The position numbers and the translations under genes are program-made. Below the pieces are notes generated by a model. That model was given only the letters and a program-made list of their open reading frames with translations. It was not told where the DNA came from and did not search any database. Shown here one piece after another: positions 24,478 through 32,343 of a stretch of DNA of 40,272 nucleotides. Source of the DNA: Frankia sp. AgB32 (GTDB lineage Bacteria; Actinomycetota; Actinomycetes; Frankiales; Frankiaceae); the NCBI RefSeq assembly GCF_023243045.1, contig NZ_JALKFX010000006.1, positions 69,444-109,715 on the forward strand, written 5' to 3'. Each line of letters begins with the position of its first letter. Positions within the stretch are counted from its first letter, which is position 1.

Positions 24478-25236
24478 TCAGTCGGCCATGGTGACGGCGC
24501 GGCGCAGACCGGCCGCATCGACGATCACCAGGCCGCCCGTCGAGGACTCGGCGAGGATGCCCGCGGCGCGCAGCCGGCTGATCCCCCGCTGCACCGAGAC
24601 CTCCGCCGCGGCGATCAGTGCGGCGAGATCCCGCTGGCTGAGCGGGACACCGATCACGACCCCGCGGGGATGCGGCCGTCCGTGCGCCGCCGCGAGGCGG
24701 ACGAGCAGCCGGCACAGCCGCGCGTAGGTACTGCCGGTCAGCGCGACGCGATCGTCGATCATCCCCTGCAGCCGGCCCGCCAGCATGGACTGCAGGGCGT
24801 GGTTGGCCGCCGGGTGCCGCACGAGGAACCGGCGGAAGTCGCCGGCGTCGACGATCTGGGTGAGCACCGGCGAGACGGTGCTGACCGTGGCCGAGCGCGC
24901 CCGCCCGCCCAGCACCGCCATCTCCCCGACGAGGTCGCCACCCACCCGCAGGGCCAGCAGCGCCACCTCGCCGTCCGCGCCGACGGCCGTCACCTTCGCC
25001 GTCCCGGACAGCAGCACGTAGACCCGGTCGCCCCGCTCACCCTGGCGCACCAGGTCCCGACCGGTCTCGAACTCCTCGGCCCGGCCGAGCGTCAGCATCG
25101 CGGCCCGGGTGGGCGCGTCCAACAGCGCGAACAGCGTGCCAGGTGGCCAGCGGCCCGCGCCGCGCGCGCCGCCCCGGCCCGACCCGGCGGCTCGGTGTGG
25201 CACCTGCGCGGGCCGCGCGGACCTCCGCTCGTCCAT
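24478..25236 (-). CDS. Crp/Fnr-family transcription regulator, 252 aa
   Basis: Residues about 35-145 are a cyclic-nucleotide-binding beta roll. Its phosphate-binding cassette reads GEMAVLGGRARSAT (104-117) and keeps the Arg-Ser-Ala-Thr pattern that contacts cAMP in true Crp proteins. A dimerisation helix follows (146-180), then a winged helix-turn-helix at about 199-228 (SQRDLAALIAAAEVSVQRG). No cysteine cluster, so it is not an Fnr-type iron-sulfur sensor. The ATG at 25236 has GGGGGAAG upstream; about 30 residues before the domain are basic and disordered. Its place near a cyclase-like gene and an inactive cyclase-like gene suggests that all three share a nucleotide signal, but target sites are not identified. 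Confidence 0.9.
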   Translation of the reverse strand: MDERRSARPAQVPHRAAGSGRGGARGAGRWPPGTLFALLDAPTRAAMLTLGRAEEFETGRDLVRQGERGDRVYVLLSGTAKVTAVGADGEVALLALRVGGDLVGEMAVLGGRARSATVSTVSPVLTQIVDAGDFRRFLVRHPAANHALQSMLAGRLQGMIDDRVALTGSTYARLCRLLVRLAAAHGRPHPRGVVIGVPLSQRDLAALIAAAEVSVQRGISRLRAAGILAESSTGGLVIVDAAGLRRAVTMAD

Positions 25237-25301
25237 GACTTCCCCCGTTCGCCACCGACGGCGCGACGGGAGGTGCTCTGGCGGCCCCCCGACACACCCA
25301 G

Positions 25302-25315
25302 ACTCGTTGACGAGT
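25302..25315. promoter_or_regulatory. 14-bp palindrome between the Crp gene and the CHAT-N-like gene
   Basis: ACTCGT-TG-ACGAGT is an exact inverted repeat in the divergent region 25237-25437. It could be an operator of the Crp-type regulator or another dimeric protein, although it does not match the TGTGA-N6-TCACA consensus. It also shares CGTTGACGA with the control block at 18009-18018. Confidence 0.4.
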
Positions 25316-25437
25316 GAATCATCCGGGGATCCGGCCCGTCCCACGGGATGTTCCACCGCGTTGCGGAAATCGGCAGCAGCGCGGGCGCGCAGGCCGCAGA
25401 CTGGGGCCAACTCTGGTCAACGGTTACGGGGGTGCCG

Positions 25438-26778
25438 ATGACACTGCCGCGGCTGTCCCACCTCGGCACCGCCGCCCAGCTGCTCACAGGCGGCCTGCGG
25501 CGCGGGGCCGCCGGGCCGCTGCCCGCGCCGGCCCACCCCCCGCGCGCCGACCGGGCCCGGCATCTCGTCCGCCACCTCGCCGGCGTCGGTGTGGCCACGG
25601 CCGGCGTCGGTCCGATCGAGGGCAGTGCGGTCTGCTCGGCGCCGTCGGCGCCGGTGGTGGCCCGCCGGTTCGCCCGTGCCGCCTGGACGCTGTATCCGGA
25701 CGGGCGGTTGTTGTTCGCGCCGGCGCCGGGCCATGGTGCCCGGGCGGTGTTTCCGCTGCCCGGCAGGTACGAGTCGCGCGGCGAGGGTTGGCTGGTGCGG
25801 GCCGAGCGGACCCTCGGACCGGGTGTCGGCGTGTCCGTGCGGGGGCTGATCGAGCCGGGCGCGGGGTGGCGGTTCCAGGGCCGCTATGACAGCCGAGGGG
25901 CCGGGCAACCGGTGTCGCTCCCTGTCACGGTGGGCCTCGCGGACCCGCGGTCGCAGCCGGATCTGCTCGGCGTGAGCCTTTTCGCCGGAGTGCCCGTGCC
26001 GCTCGTCTTCCAGGTCGTGCTGACCGGCACGATCGGGGCCACCGCCTTCGGGCCGCTGCCGGCCGAGCTCGCCGTCGTCGACGCGGCGCCCGGCAGCGCG
26101 GAACCCGTCGAGATCACGCTCGCGGCCCCCGCGGGCCATCTCGATCCGCACCGGGTCGACGTCGAGGCCGGTGTCCCGCTCGGCACGGGCGCGGTCGGCG
26201 AGGTGGTGTGGCTGCCGCGACCGCCGGTCCCGGCCGATGCCCGGGCGGCGCGGCGCCGCCTGGTCCTGGCCGGCGCGACGCTCGATCTTCGCCTCGACGG
26301 CGGTGACGAGGCCAGTCTCGGGGTCACCGTCAACGTCCCCGCCCCCTTCCTCGGGGCGATGCCGACCCCGGTGCGCGACGCCAGACTGGTGCTGCGGTTC
26401 CGGCCCGGCGCCGGCGGGTGGCGGGTCGACGGCCGGCTGAGCGCCCGGACCCTGGCCATGGCGGGCGGGCTCGCCGTCGGCTGCGACGCCGTCCTGCACG
26501 GCACGGCACGGCACCGCACTCTCGACGACCCCATGCCCACGCCAGCGGCGCCGTCGCGTGCCGGCGCGCCGACCGGTTCCGGCGGACGGGCCGCCGCGTC
26601 GGCCGGCGGTGGCGCCGGGCCCGCGGCCGGCCTCGTGCCCGGCCCCGGTGGCGCCTGGTCGGGCGGCGGGTTCGCCGGACCCGCCTGGCCGGGCGGTGGC
26701 TGGGGCATCGCGGGGCAACGCCTGCCGGCCCACCAGGGCCGAGATCGACGGCAGGGCTCCCCGCCCTCGCCCTCCTGA
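25438..26778 (+). CDS. stand-alone copy of the CHAT protein's N-terminal domain, 446 aa
   Basis: Residues about 70-360 align along their whole length with residues 90-390 of the CHAT protein at 20787-23702: WTLYPDGRLLF against WALHPDGRLLF, VPVPLVFQV, FGPLPAEL, and an identical GDEASLGVTVNVPAP. The CHAT and TPR parts are missing; instead there is a Gly/Pro/Ala-rich tail of about 80 residues (GGAWSGGGFAGPAWPGGGWG). The start is ATG at 25438, preceded by CGGGGGTGCCG, nearly the same leader as the CHAT gene, so the duplication included the translation signal. Function unknown; it could be a binding partner, inhibitor or substrate of the protease. It is divergent from the Crp-family gene. Confidence 0.82.
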   Translation: MTLPRLSHLGTAAQLLTGGLRRGAAGPLPAPAHPPRADRARHLVRHLAGVGVATAGVGPIEGSAVCSAPSAPVVARRFARAAWTLYPDGRLLFAPAPGHGARAVFPLPGRYESRGEGWLVRAERTLGPGVGVSVRGLIEPGAGWRFQGRYDSRGAGQPVSLPVTVGLADPRSQPDLLGVSLFAGVPVPLVFQVVLTGTIGATAFGPLPAELAVVDAAPGSAEPVEITLAAPAGHLDPHRVDVEAGVPLGTGAVGEVVWLPRPPVPADARAARRRLVLAGATLDLRLDGGDEASLGVTVNVPAPFLGAMPTPVRDARLVLRFRPGAGGWRVDGRLSARTLAMAGGLAVGCDAVLHGTARHRTLDDPMPTPAAPSRAGAPTGSGGRAAASAGGGAGPAAGLVPGPGGAWSGGGFAGPAWPGGGWGIAGQRLPAHQGRDRRQGSPPSPS

Positions 26779-26818
26779 CGCCTGGCGGTGGACGGACAGA
26801 CCCTCGGCTCCTGGGTCG

Positions 26819-27312
26819 TCAGCCGAGCCGGGCGAGGATCGGCGGGGCCTCGCCGTCAGGTGGCCCACGGTGACCCGACCGGCCAGGCCGGAGCGTTCGA
26901 CCAGCGGCAGGACGAGGTCGAGGTGGCGGCGTGGGTCGTCGTCGGCGTACGGGCAGCCGTCGTCGAGGGCGCGTTCGAGTCGCGCCGCGTGGCCCGCAGC
27001 CGGGGACTGGCCGCCGCCCACAGTCCGAACGCCGCGTCGAGGTACACCCAGCCACCGTGGGCGTGGGCGACGGGGTGCGGATCAGCCAGCCGGCGACGGG
27101 GTGCGGATCAGCCAGCCGGCGACGGCCTCCTCGACCCCGGCGGCGGGTAGGTCGCCGCCGAGCAGCGCACGCAGCCGCTGCGCCGTCGCCTCCACGGCGA
27201 CCGGGCCCCACGCGGTGCGGTGAAGATAGTCGACGGCGTAGCTGGCGACCGCGCCCGGAAGTTCGGCCGGACAATCCATTGCGTGCCCCGATGTGCGGCC
27301 CGGAAGGCACAT
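26819..27312 (-). pseudogene. frameshifted remnant of an unknown gene
   Basis: Three frames of the minus strand each hold a plausible piece of one protein. The first (27312 to about 27120) reads AVASYAVDYLHRTAWGPVAVEATAQ and so on to EEAVAGWL, then meets a stop. A second frame continues with DPHPVAHAHGGWVYLDAAFGL. A third carries HAARLERALDDGCPYADDDP through LDLVLPLVERSGLAGRVTVGHL. The first break coincides with a 26-bp tandem duplication. The final bit EAPPILARLG before the stop at 26819 lies in yet another frame. I do not recognise the family. Sequencing error could explain some breaks but is unlikely for all. It lies between the CHAT-N-like gene and the lipoprotein gene. Confidence 0.6.
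27067..27118. repeat. 26-bp perfect tandem duplication
   Basis: Two adjacent identical 26-base units, 27067-27092 and 27093-27118, beginning GCGACGGGGTGCGG, with seven more matching bases after the second. Because 26 is not a multiple of three, the duplication shifts the frame of the minus-strand gene it lies in. Confidence 0.93.
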
Positions 27313-27401
27313 TGGCCTGCCGGGTGTCCACCGACGCGGGAAACGTCGCAGGTTGTTCGCCTGATTACGCCGTGCTCATCGGCGGCCGGCACACCGCGCG
27401 T

Positions 27402-28679
27402 TCAGGCGCTCAGCGGGTGGCCGCAGAGATTTGGTTCGGTCACGACGAAGGCGTTGCCCGCCGCGTTGGCCTGGACGTAGGACGAGCACACGAGTGGACT
27501 CGCCGATCCGGGCCGGAAGCTGATCGGGCTGATCAGGCCGTTCGCGTCATAGCTGTTCACCGCGCGCAGCGCGTCGACGAACCCCGCGCGGGTCGGACAC
27601 GAGCTGGCGAGGTCCAGGCCGCGCAGGAAGATGTCGGTGCTGATGTACGACGCCACGGCGATGTCCTGCTCGGGCTGGGTGATCTGCGGGGCGAACCGGC
27701 GCATCGCGGCGACGTAGGCGTCGACGCCCGGTCCACCGAGCTCGAACGGCCGGTAGTAGACCGGGATGCTGATCCCCGCCATCCGGGTGCCGTACGTCGC
27801 GAGCAGCGTGTGGTTGTAGCCGGTGGCGGACAGCACGACCTTGGGCTGGTGGTTGCCATCGCGCAGCGCACTGACGATGGCGATGAGGTCGCGGGGGTCG
27901 AGCACGCCGATGACGGTGTCGGCATGGGTGGCGGCGATGCGCCGGGCGAGCTCCGTCGGATCGTCCGCGCCGGAGGCGAAGGTGAAGGTGGCCGCCGTCG
28001 TCACCCCGGCCGCGGTGAGGCTGCGGGCGTAGTAGTCGGCGGTGGTCGAGGTCGCCGACGAGAGCGCCGTCGTGATGATCACCGCGCGGTGCCCGCCCTC
28101 GCCGAGCACGAACCGGCCCGGCATGTCCACGGCCTCGCCGGCGACCGCGGTGGCGGCGAACATGGTGGGCGCGCTGGACCAGGCCTGGTCCAGCGCCGTG
28201 CCGGTGACCGGGATGGCCCGCTGGGTCACGTAGGCGACGCTGCCGCCGGCCGCCACCGTCGGTTCGATCAGGCCGAAGACCTGCCGCTGTTCGACCAGGT
28301 CGCGGGCGGCGATGCCGTTGACCTCGGCGGAGCCCTGGTCGTCCCGCCACTGGTAGGTGACGCGCCGGCCGTGGACGCCCCCGGCCGCGTTCGCCGCGCC
28401 CAGGCGGGCGTCGATGCCGGCCCGGGCCGCCTCGGACTGGCTCGACGCCGGTCCGGAGGCGGGGATCAGCACGCCGAGGTCGATCTGGTGGTCCGTGACG
28501 CCCGGCGTTCCGCAGGGCGCGGCCGACACCTGGTCGGCGGACGAGCAGCCGGCGAGCGACGCGCTGAGCACCGCGACGCTGAGCACCACCGCGGCGGCGG
28601 CTGCCCCGCCCCACGACGCACGGCGCCCGCGCGGGACAGGCACACGACCTCGCACGGACACGCGACCTCGAGAGAACAC
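27402..28679 (-). CDS. ABC transporter substrate-binding lipoprotein, branched-chain amino acid (type 1) class, 425 aa
   Basis: Extracellular lipoprotein with a periplasmic-binding-protein type 1 fold as in LivK-type receptors. The N-terminus has a basic region and hydrophobic stretch ending in the lipobox SLAGC, with Cys45 as the lipidated residue. The mature protein begins with ITDHQ-like and IDLGVLIPASGPASSQSEAAR sequence typical of the family, and later lobes show VIGVLDPRDLIAIVSAL and YISTDIFLRGLDLA. The start is GTG at 28679 with GGGGAAG upstream. No permease or ATPase genes adjoin, so it is an orphan binder or works with a remote transporter or as a sensor. Ligand unknown. Confidence 0.88.
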   Translation of the reverse strand: MFSRGRVSVRGRVPVPRGRRASWGGAAAAAVVLSVAVLSASLAGCSSADQVSAAPCGTPGVTDHQIDLGVLIPASGPASSQSEAARAGIDARLGAANAAGGVHGRRVTYQWRDDQGSAEVNGIAARDLVEQRQVFGLIEPTVAAGGSVAYVTQRAIPVTGTALDQAWSSAPTMFAATAVAGEAVDMPGRFVLGEGGHRAVIITTALSSATSTTADYYARSLTAAGVTTAATFTFASGADDPTELARRIAATHADTVIGVLDPRDLIAIVSALRDGNHQPKVVLSATGYNHTLLATYGTRMAGISIPVYYRPFELGGPGVDAYVAAMRRFAPQITQPEQDIAVASYISTDIFLRGLDLASSCPTRAGFVDALRAVNSYDANGLISPISFRPGSASPLVCSSYVQANAAGNAFVVTEPNLCGHPLSA

Positions 28680-29024
28680 ATCTTCCCCTGGGCGAACGGT
28701 GACGGTATATGGGCAGCACCGACGAGTAGTCCGGCAAATGGGTGGCTTTCCACTGAAGGCACCGAAAGCCCGCGGCGCCCGAGAAACAGTACCAAGCCTT
28801 TTCCGAGAACCAAACACCTGTTGCCGCGCTCACATACTCTGGAGTGCCGTTCACTTCGGATTACCGGTGCATTCATCCGGGGGCCATCCGCCGATCCGCC
28901 GCACGCCGGCCGGCGCGAGGAAGCTGATTATTAGAGCATTTCCGGAGCGGGTCGTTAACATTTTCGCGATGACCGTGACGACCGCAACAGCCCGGCGTCG
29001 GCGCTATGCCGGAGGATGGCCAGC
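28680..29024. other. divergent intergenic region, lower GC
   Basis: Between the lipoprotein and NUDIX genes. The composition falls clearly below that of the genes, with AT-rich patches near 28700-28720, 28780-28860 and 28920-28970. It should contain promoters for both genes. I see no confident -35/-10 pair, hairpin or gene. Confidence 0.5.
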
Positions 29025-29516
29025 ATGAGCGCGGAGCACAGGACGCTGGTCGACGTGTTGATGCTGGTCCTGCGACACGACCAGCTCCTGTTGACGATGC
29101 GGGCGGGCGAGGTCTACGGCAGCGGCTGGTGGGCGCTGCCCAGCGGACGGCTGGAGGCCGGCGAGGACGTCGTCGCCGCGGCCGTCCGCGAGCTCGACGA
29201 GGAGCTCGGCATCGCCGTGGACGACGACGACGTCACGTTCGTCGGGGTCACCCACGCCCTGCCGCCGGGCCGCCCGGCGCGGATCGGGTTCGGCTTCGCG
29301 CTCACCCGCTGGCACGGCGAGCCGAGCATCCGCGAGCCCGACCGCTGCTCGGCGCTGACCTGGTGTTCCCCCGACGACCTGCCGGCCCGCACCCTGCCGT
29401 ACACCAGGGAGATCGTCCGGCTGTACCACGCGGGTGTGGCATTCTCCCGCTTCGGCTGGCGCGAGCCGGTCGCCGATGCGTCCGTCGACGGTTCACCGCC
29501 CGGCCATCCGGCATAA
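29025..29516 (+). CDS. NUDIX hydrolase, 163 aa
   Basis: Single NUDIX domain enzyme that hydrolyses a nucleoside diphosphate linked to another group, with magnesium. The NUDIX box at residues 41-63 (G-x5-E-x7-REL-x-EE-x-GI) is complete, including RELDEELGI. It follows the typical WALPSGRLEAGED opening. The start is the ATG at 29025, nine bases after GGAGG; an ATG at 29016 directly after that site is too close. It has no obvious operon partner, though the DUF1707 gene follows on the same strand after 18 bases. The substrate cannot be given; nucleotide house-cleaning is common for this size. Confidence 0.93.
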   Translation: MSAEHRTLVDVLMLVLRHDQLLLTMRAGEVYGSGWWALPSGRLEAGEDVVAAAVRELDEELGIAVDDDDVTFVGVTHALPPGRPARIGFGFALTRWHGEPSIREPDRCSALTWCSPDDLPARTLPYTREIVRLYHAGVAFSRFGWREPVADASVDGSPPGHPA

Positions 29517-29534
29517 CGTGGAGGGACTGTTGGT

Positions 29535-30062
29535 GTGACGGCCTCCAGCGCGGGAGCGGCGATGACGGATGAACCGGCGGGCCACGACATGGCCAAGGCG
29601 AACACCGGAGAGCCCACGGACCCGGGCGGCGCGGCGCTCGGCGGGTTGCGGGCGAGCGACGCGGACCGCACCCGGGCCGCCGACTGGGTGGCCTGGGCGG
29701 CCGGCGACGGCCAGCTCACGCTTGCGGAGGCCGAGGATCGCCTCGCCCGCGCCTACGCGACCCGCACGGTCGACGAGCTCGCCCCGCTCACCGCGGACCT
29801 GCAGCCGCGGCCGGCGCCGCCGGCGCCGCGTGCCACCGTGCCCGAACGCCTGCGCGCCATCGACCCGGCGGCGCTGCGCACCGCGATCGGCCTCACGCTG
29901 CTGGTCGCGCTCGCCGTCGTGATCAGCGGCTTCAGTGTCTGGACGCTGTGGCCGGCGCTGTTCTTCGGCGTCGGAGCGGTGAAGCGCGGCCATCACCGGC
30001 ACCACCGCGACTCCGGCCGCGGGCATGCCCACCACGGTCCGCGGGAACGCCGGCGGGACTGA
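29535..30062 (+). CDS. DUF1707 domain membrane protein, 175 aa
   Basis: Residues about 38-90 match DUF1707, a helical domain with the pattern LRASDADRTRAADW...GQLTLAEAEDRLARAYATRTVDELAPLTADL, common in actinobacterial membrane proteins. A hydrophobic stretch follows at about 115-150 (LRTAIGLTLLVALAVVISGFSVWTLWPALFFG), probably two short membrane helices, then a His/Arg-rich tail. The GTG at 29535 has GGAGGG seven bases upstream; ATG at 29562 is an alternative. Function unknown. Its 3' end is six bases from the end of the convergent acetyltransferase gene. Confidence 0.85.
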   Translation: MTASSAGAAMTDEPAGHDMAKANTGEPTDPGGAALGGLRASDADRTRAADWVAWAAGDGQLTLAEAEDRLARAYATRTVDELAPLTADLQPRPAPPAPRATVPERLRAIDPAALRTAIGLTLLVALAVVISGFSVWTLWPALFFGVGAVKRGHHRHHRDSGRGHAHHGPRERRRD

Positions 30063-30068
30063 GGCCGC

Positions 30069-30611
30069 CTACCCCACCGCCGGGCCGGGCGTGATCGGTA
30101 GCTCGTCGCGCAGCAGGTCCATGAGCAGCCCGTCGTGCGGCGTGCCGGCGGGGCCGATCTCGTACTGCCGCAGGACTCCGACGCGGCGAAAGCCCACCTT
30201 CTCGTAGCAGCGGATCGCCCGGCAGTTGTCGGCGGCGGGGTCGATGGTGAGCCGGTGGTGCCCGCGCGGGCCGACGAGAAAGCGGGCCAACAGCAGGATC
30301 GCGGTGGTGCCGACTCCGCGGTCCTGGAACCGGCCGCCGAGGAAGACGTCGATGCCGGCGTGCCGGTAGCGCGGGTCGTTCTCCTCGCTGTACTGGATGC
30401 CGCCGGCCACCTCGCCGGCGACCGTCACCACCAGCAGCACCGTTCCCGTGTCACCGAGCAGGTCGCCGCGGATCTCGGCCACCGGCGGTGGCTGCCCCCA
30501 CCAGCGGACCACCGACGGCTCGGCCAGGATCGCCCGCAGCCGCGCGACGTCGTCGTCCACCCCCGGCCGCACAGCGACCTCGCCAGCCACGAGCACCGGA
30601 CGCAGCTCCAC
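30069..30611 (-). CDS. GNAT-family N-acetyltransferase, AAC(6')-like, 180 aa
   Basis: GCN5-related acetyltransferase that moves an acetyl group from acetyl-CoA to an amine. The acetyl-CoA loop reads QDRGVGTTAILLLARFL, followed by HHRLTIDPAADNCRAIRCYEKVGFRRVGVLR, the classical motif B. The opening (RAILAEPSVVRWWG) and the end (HDGLLMDLLRDEL) resemble aminoglycoside 6'-acetyltransferases and siderophore-type acetyltransferases. The start is GTG at 30611 with GGGAGGG upstream; longer in-frame sequence upstream is Arg/Pro-rich and not conserved in style. Whether it modifies aminoglycosides cannot be told; no resistance context is visible. Confidence 0.88.
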   Translation of the reverse strand: MELRPVLVAGEVAVRPGVDDDVARLRAILAEPSVVRWWGQPPPVAEIRGDLLGDTGTVLLVVTVAGEVAGGIQYSEENDPRYRHAGIDVFLGGRFQDRGVGTTAILLLARFLVGPRGHHRLTIDPAADNCRAIRCYEKVGFRRVGVLRQYEIGPAGTPHDGLLMDLLRDELPITPGPAVG

Positions 30612-30666
30612 GACCGCCCTCCCGCCAGGCCACCCTCCGGGGTGATCGACTATAGCCGCGGGCGCC

Positions 30667-31269
30667 TCACCCGGTGACCTGGGCCGGGCCCCGACGCGGG
30701 GAGGTGCTCGCCGCCGTGTCGCCGCCGGGCTCGGGTGCGACCAGGCGCAGCCGGCCCGCGGACCGATCCCCGCCGGCCGCGGCGGCGCCGGAACCCCAGG
30801 CCGGCACGGCCCGCAGGACCCGCGGCGGAGCGGCGGCGACAACGGCGTCGACGAACGGCGGGAGATGCGCCGGCCGACGCCGGCCCGCCAGCGGCGCCGG
30901 GCCACCCTCGAAGGTGACCGCGGCGCGGGCGCCCACCAGCTCGGCGAGCTCGGCGAGCTGCGCGGCGGGCATCAGGGGGTGGGCGAGCGCGGCGGCGTCG
31001 AGGCCCGGTTCGCCGGCGACCAGCCACACCGGCAGTCGGCGCAACGTCTCCCGCCGCCGCTGCACCAGCCGGCGCGCGTCACGCGCCCACCGGCCGGCCC
31101 GCAGCGCCGCGGCGATGATCACCGTGTCGTACCCGGCCAGTCCGGCCACCCGGCCCGCGGGCAACACCTCGGTCTCCAGCCCGCGCGAACTCAGCTCCGC
31201 GCCGATCATCACCGCCAGATCCGCCGCTCCCCCGAATCCGGTCCCGTGCACCACCAGAGCCTGCGTCAT
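30667..31269 (-). CDS. flavodoxin-fold protein, 200 aa
   Basis: The N-terminal 150 residues show the flavodoxin layout: first strand and phosphate loop TQALVVHGTGFGGAADLAVMIGAEL, a second strand LETEVLPAGRVAGLAGYDTVIIAAAL, and a third LPVWLVAGEP. This is the HemG/Flavodoxin_5 style seen in actinobacterial menaquinone-dependent protoporphyrinogen-oxidase-like proteins. The phosphate loop lacks the usual Thr/Ser run, so FMN binding is uncertain. The last 40 residues are disordered. ATG at 31269 with GGAGGACGC directly upstream. It follows fdhD on the same strand after about 216 bases. Confidence 0.72.
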   Translation of the reverse strand: MTQALVVHGTGFGGAADLAVMIGAELSSRGLETEVLPAGRVAGLAGYDTVIIAAALRAGRWARDARRLVQRRRETLRRLPVWLVAGEPGLDAAALAHPLMPAAQLAELAELVGARAAVTFEGGPAPLAGRRRPAHLPPFVDAVVAAAPPRVLRAVPAWGSGAAAAGGDRSAGRLRLVAPEPGGDTAASTSPRRGPAQVTG

Positions 31270-31283
31270 CGCGTCCTCCAACG

Positions 31284-31314
31284 CCTCGCCGTTCGGGACC
31301 CCTCGCCGTTCGGG
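31284..31314. repeat. 14-bp direct repeat, 17-base period, upstream of flavodoxin-like gene
   Basis: CCTCGCCGTTCGGG occurs at 31284-31297 and 31301-31314, just before the flavodoxin-like gene start. It could be a pair of regulator sites or a small duplication. Confidence 0.6.
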
Positions 31315-31485
31315 TCACCCTGGCGTGGACAACACACAACCGTCGCACGCCCGAAACCAAGTGGACATCCGTGGCGCGGCCCACACCATCCGTCGAACGT
31401 CGATACGCACCAGGCCATCCGGACTCGCCCGGACAGGCTCGGTCGGCACCGCACCCACCGACCCGGACGGCCCGGCGCGCCCGGG

Positions 31486-32343
31486 TCAGCCGCCGGCGCC
31501 GGGAAGCGCGGTGACCCGGTGGGCGCCGGCGTAGAGGTTCAACGTGTCGCCACGGACGAAGCCGGCGAGCGTCATCCCCGCCTCCTGCGCGAGGTCGACC
31601 GCGAGGGTCGACGGCGCGGACACCGCGGCGAGCATCGGTATCCCGGCCATCAGTGCCTTCTGCACGAGTTCGAACGACGCCCGGCCGCTGACCACGAGAA
31701 TCCGCCCGGCCAGCGGCAGCCGAGCGGCCCGCGCCGCCGCGCCGATCACCTTGTCGACGGCGTTGTGCCGGCCGACGTCCTCCCGCACCGCCCCCAGCTC
31801 GCCGTCCGGGCCGGCGAGCGCCGCCGCGTGCAGCCCGCCGGTGGTGGCGAACAACCGCTGGGCCGCCCGCAGGCTCTCGGGCAGCGCGCACACCACGGCG
31901 GGCGCGACCCGCAGCGGATCGTCGTCGACCCGGAATCGGCTGCGCAGCCGCACCGCGTCGATACTCGCCTTCCCGCACAGTCCGCACGAACTGGTCGTGT
32001 AGAAGGCGCGGGCGTCCTGCGCCGTGGGCGCCGGGACGCCGGCGGCGAGCGTCACGTCGAGCACGTTGTAGGTGAGGCGGCCGTCGTCGTCGAGCGCGCC
32101 GTCGCGGCCCACGCAGTAGCGCATCGCCGCCACGTCCGCGCCGGAGGCGATCAGGCCCTCACCGAGCAGGAAACCCATCGCGAGATCCATGTCGTGGCCC
32201 GGAGTACGCATCGTCACCGCCAGCGGACGCCCGCCGACGCGGATCTCCAGCGGCTCCTCCCCCGCCACCGTGTCAGGACGCACCGCCGTCACCACCCCGG
32301 CGCGCACCCGGGTGACCGGGCGCCGGGCGCTGGCCCGACCCAT
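31486..32343 (-). CDS. fdhD: FdhD, sulfurtransferase for formate dehydrogenase maturation, 285 aa
   Basis: FdhD passes sulfur from a cysteine desulfurase to the molybdenum cofactor, which formate dehydrogenases need for activity. The family loop TTSSCGLCGKASI is present with Cys120 and Cys123; also GEEPLEIRVGG near the start, RTPGHDMDLAMGFLLGEGLI, and GAVREDVGRHNAVDKVIG, all typical. The length is normal. The ATG at 32343 overlaps the stop of the upstream oxidoreductase (TGATG), so the enzyme and its maturation factor are coupled in translation. Cytoplasmic. Confidence 0.96.
   Translation of the reverse strand: MGRASARRPVTRVRAGVVTAVRPDTVAGEEPLEIRVGGRPLAVTMRTPGHDMDLAMGFLLGEGLIASGADVAAMRYCVGRDGALDDDGRLTYNVLDVTLAAGVPAPTAQDARAFYTTSSCGLCGKASIDAVRLRSRFRVDDDPLRVAPAVVCALPESLRAAQRLFATTGGLHAAALAGPDGELGAVREDVGRHNAVDKVIGAAARAARLPLAGRILVVSGRASFELVQKALMAGIPMLAAVSAPSTLAVDLAQEAGMTLAGFVRGDTLNLYAGAHRVTALPGAGG

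Noticed and set aside
25302-25315. Canonical Crp site for autoregulation
   Set aside because: The palindrome ACTCGT-TG-ACGAGT does not match TGTGA-N6-TCACA; kept only as an unassigned palindrome.
30049-30098. Terminator between the DUF1707 and acetyltransferase genes
   Set aside because: Only a 7-base CCGGCGG/CCGCCGG pairing with a long loop is visible, which is expected by chance at this GC content.
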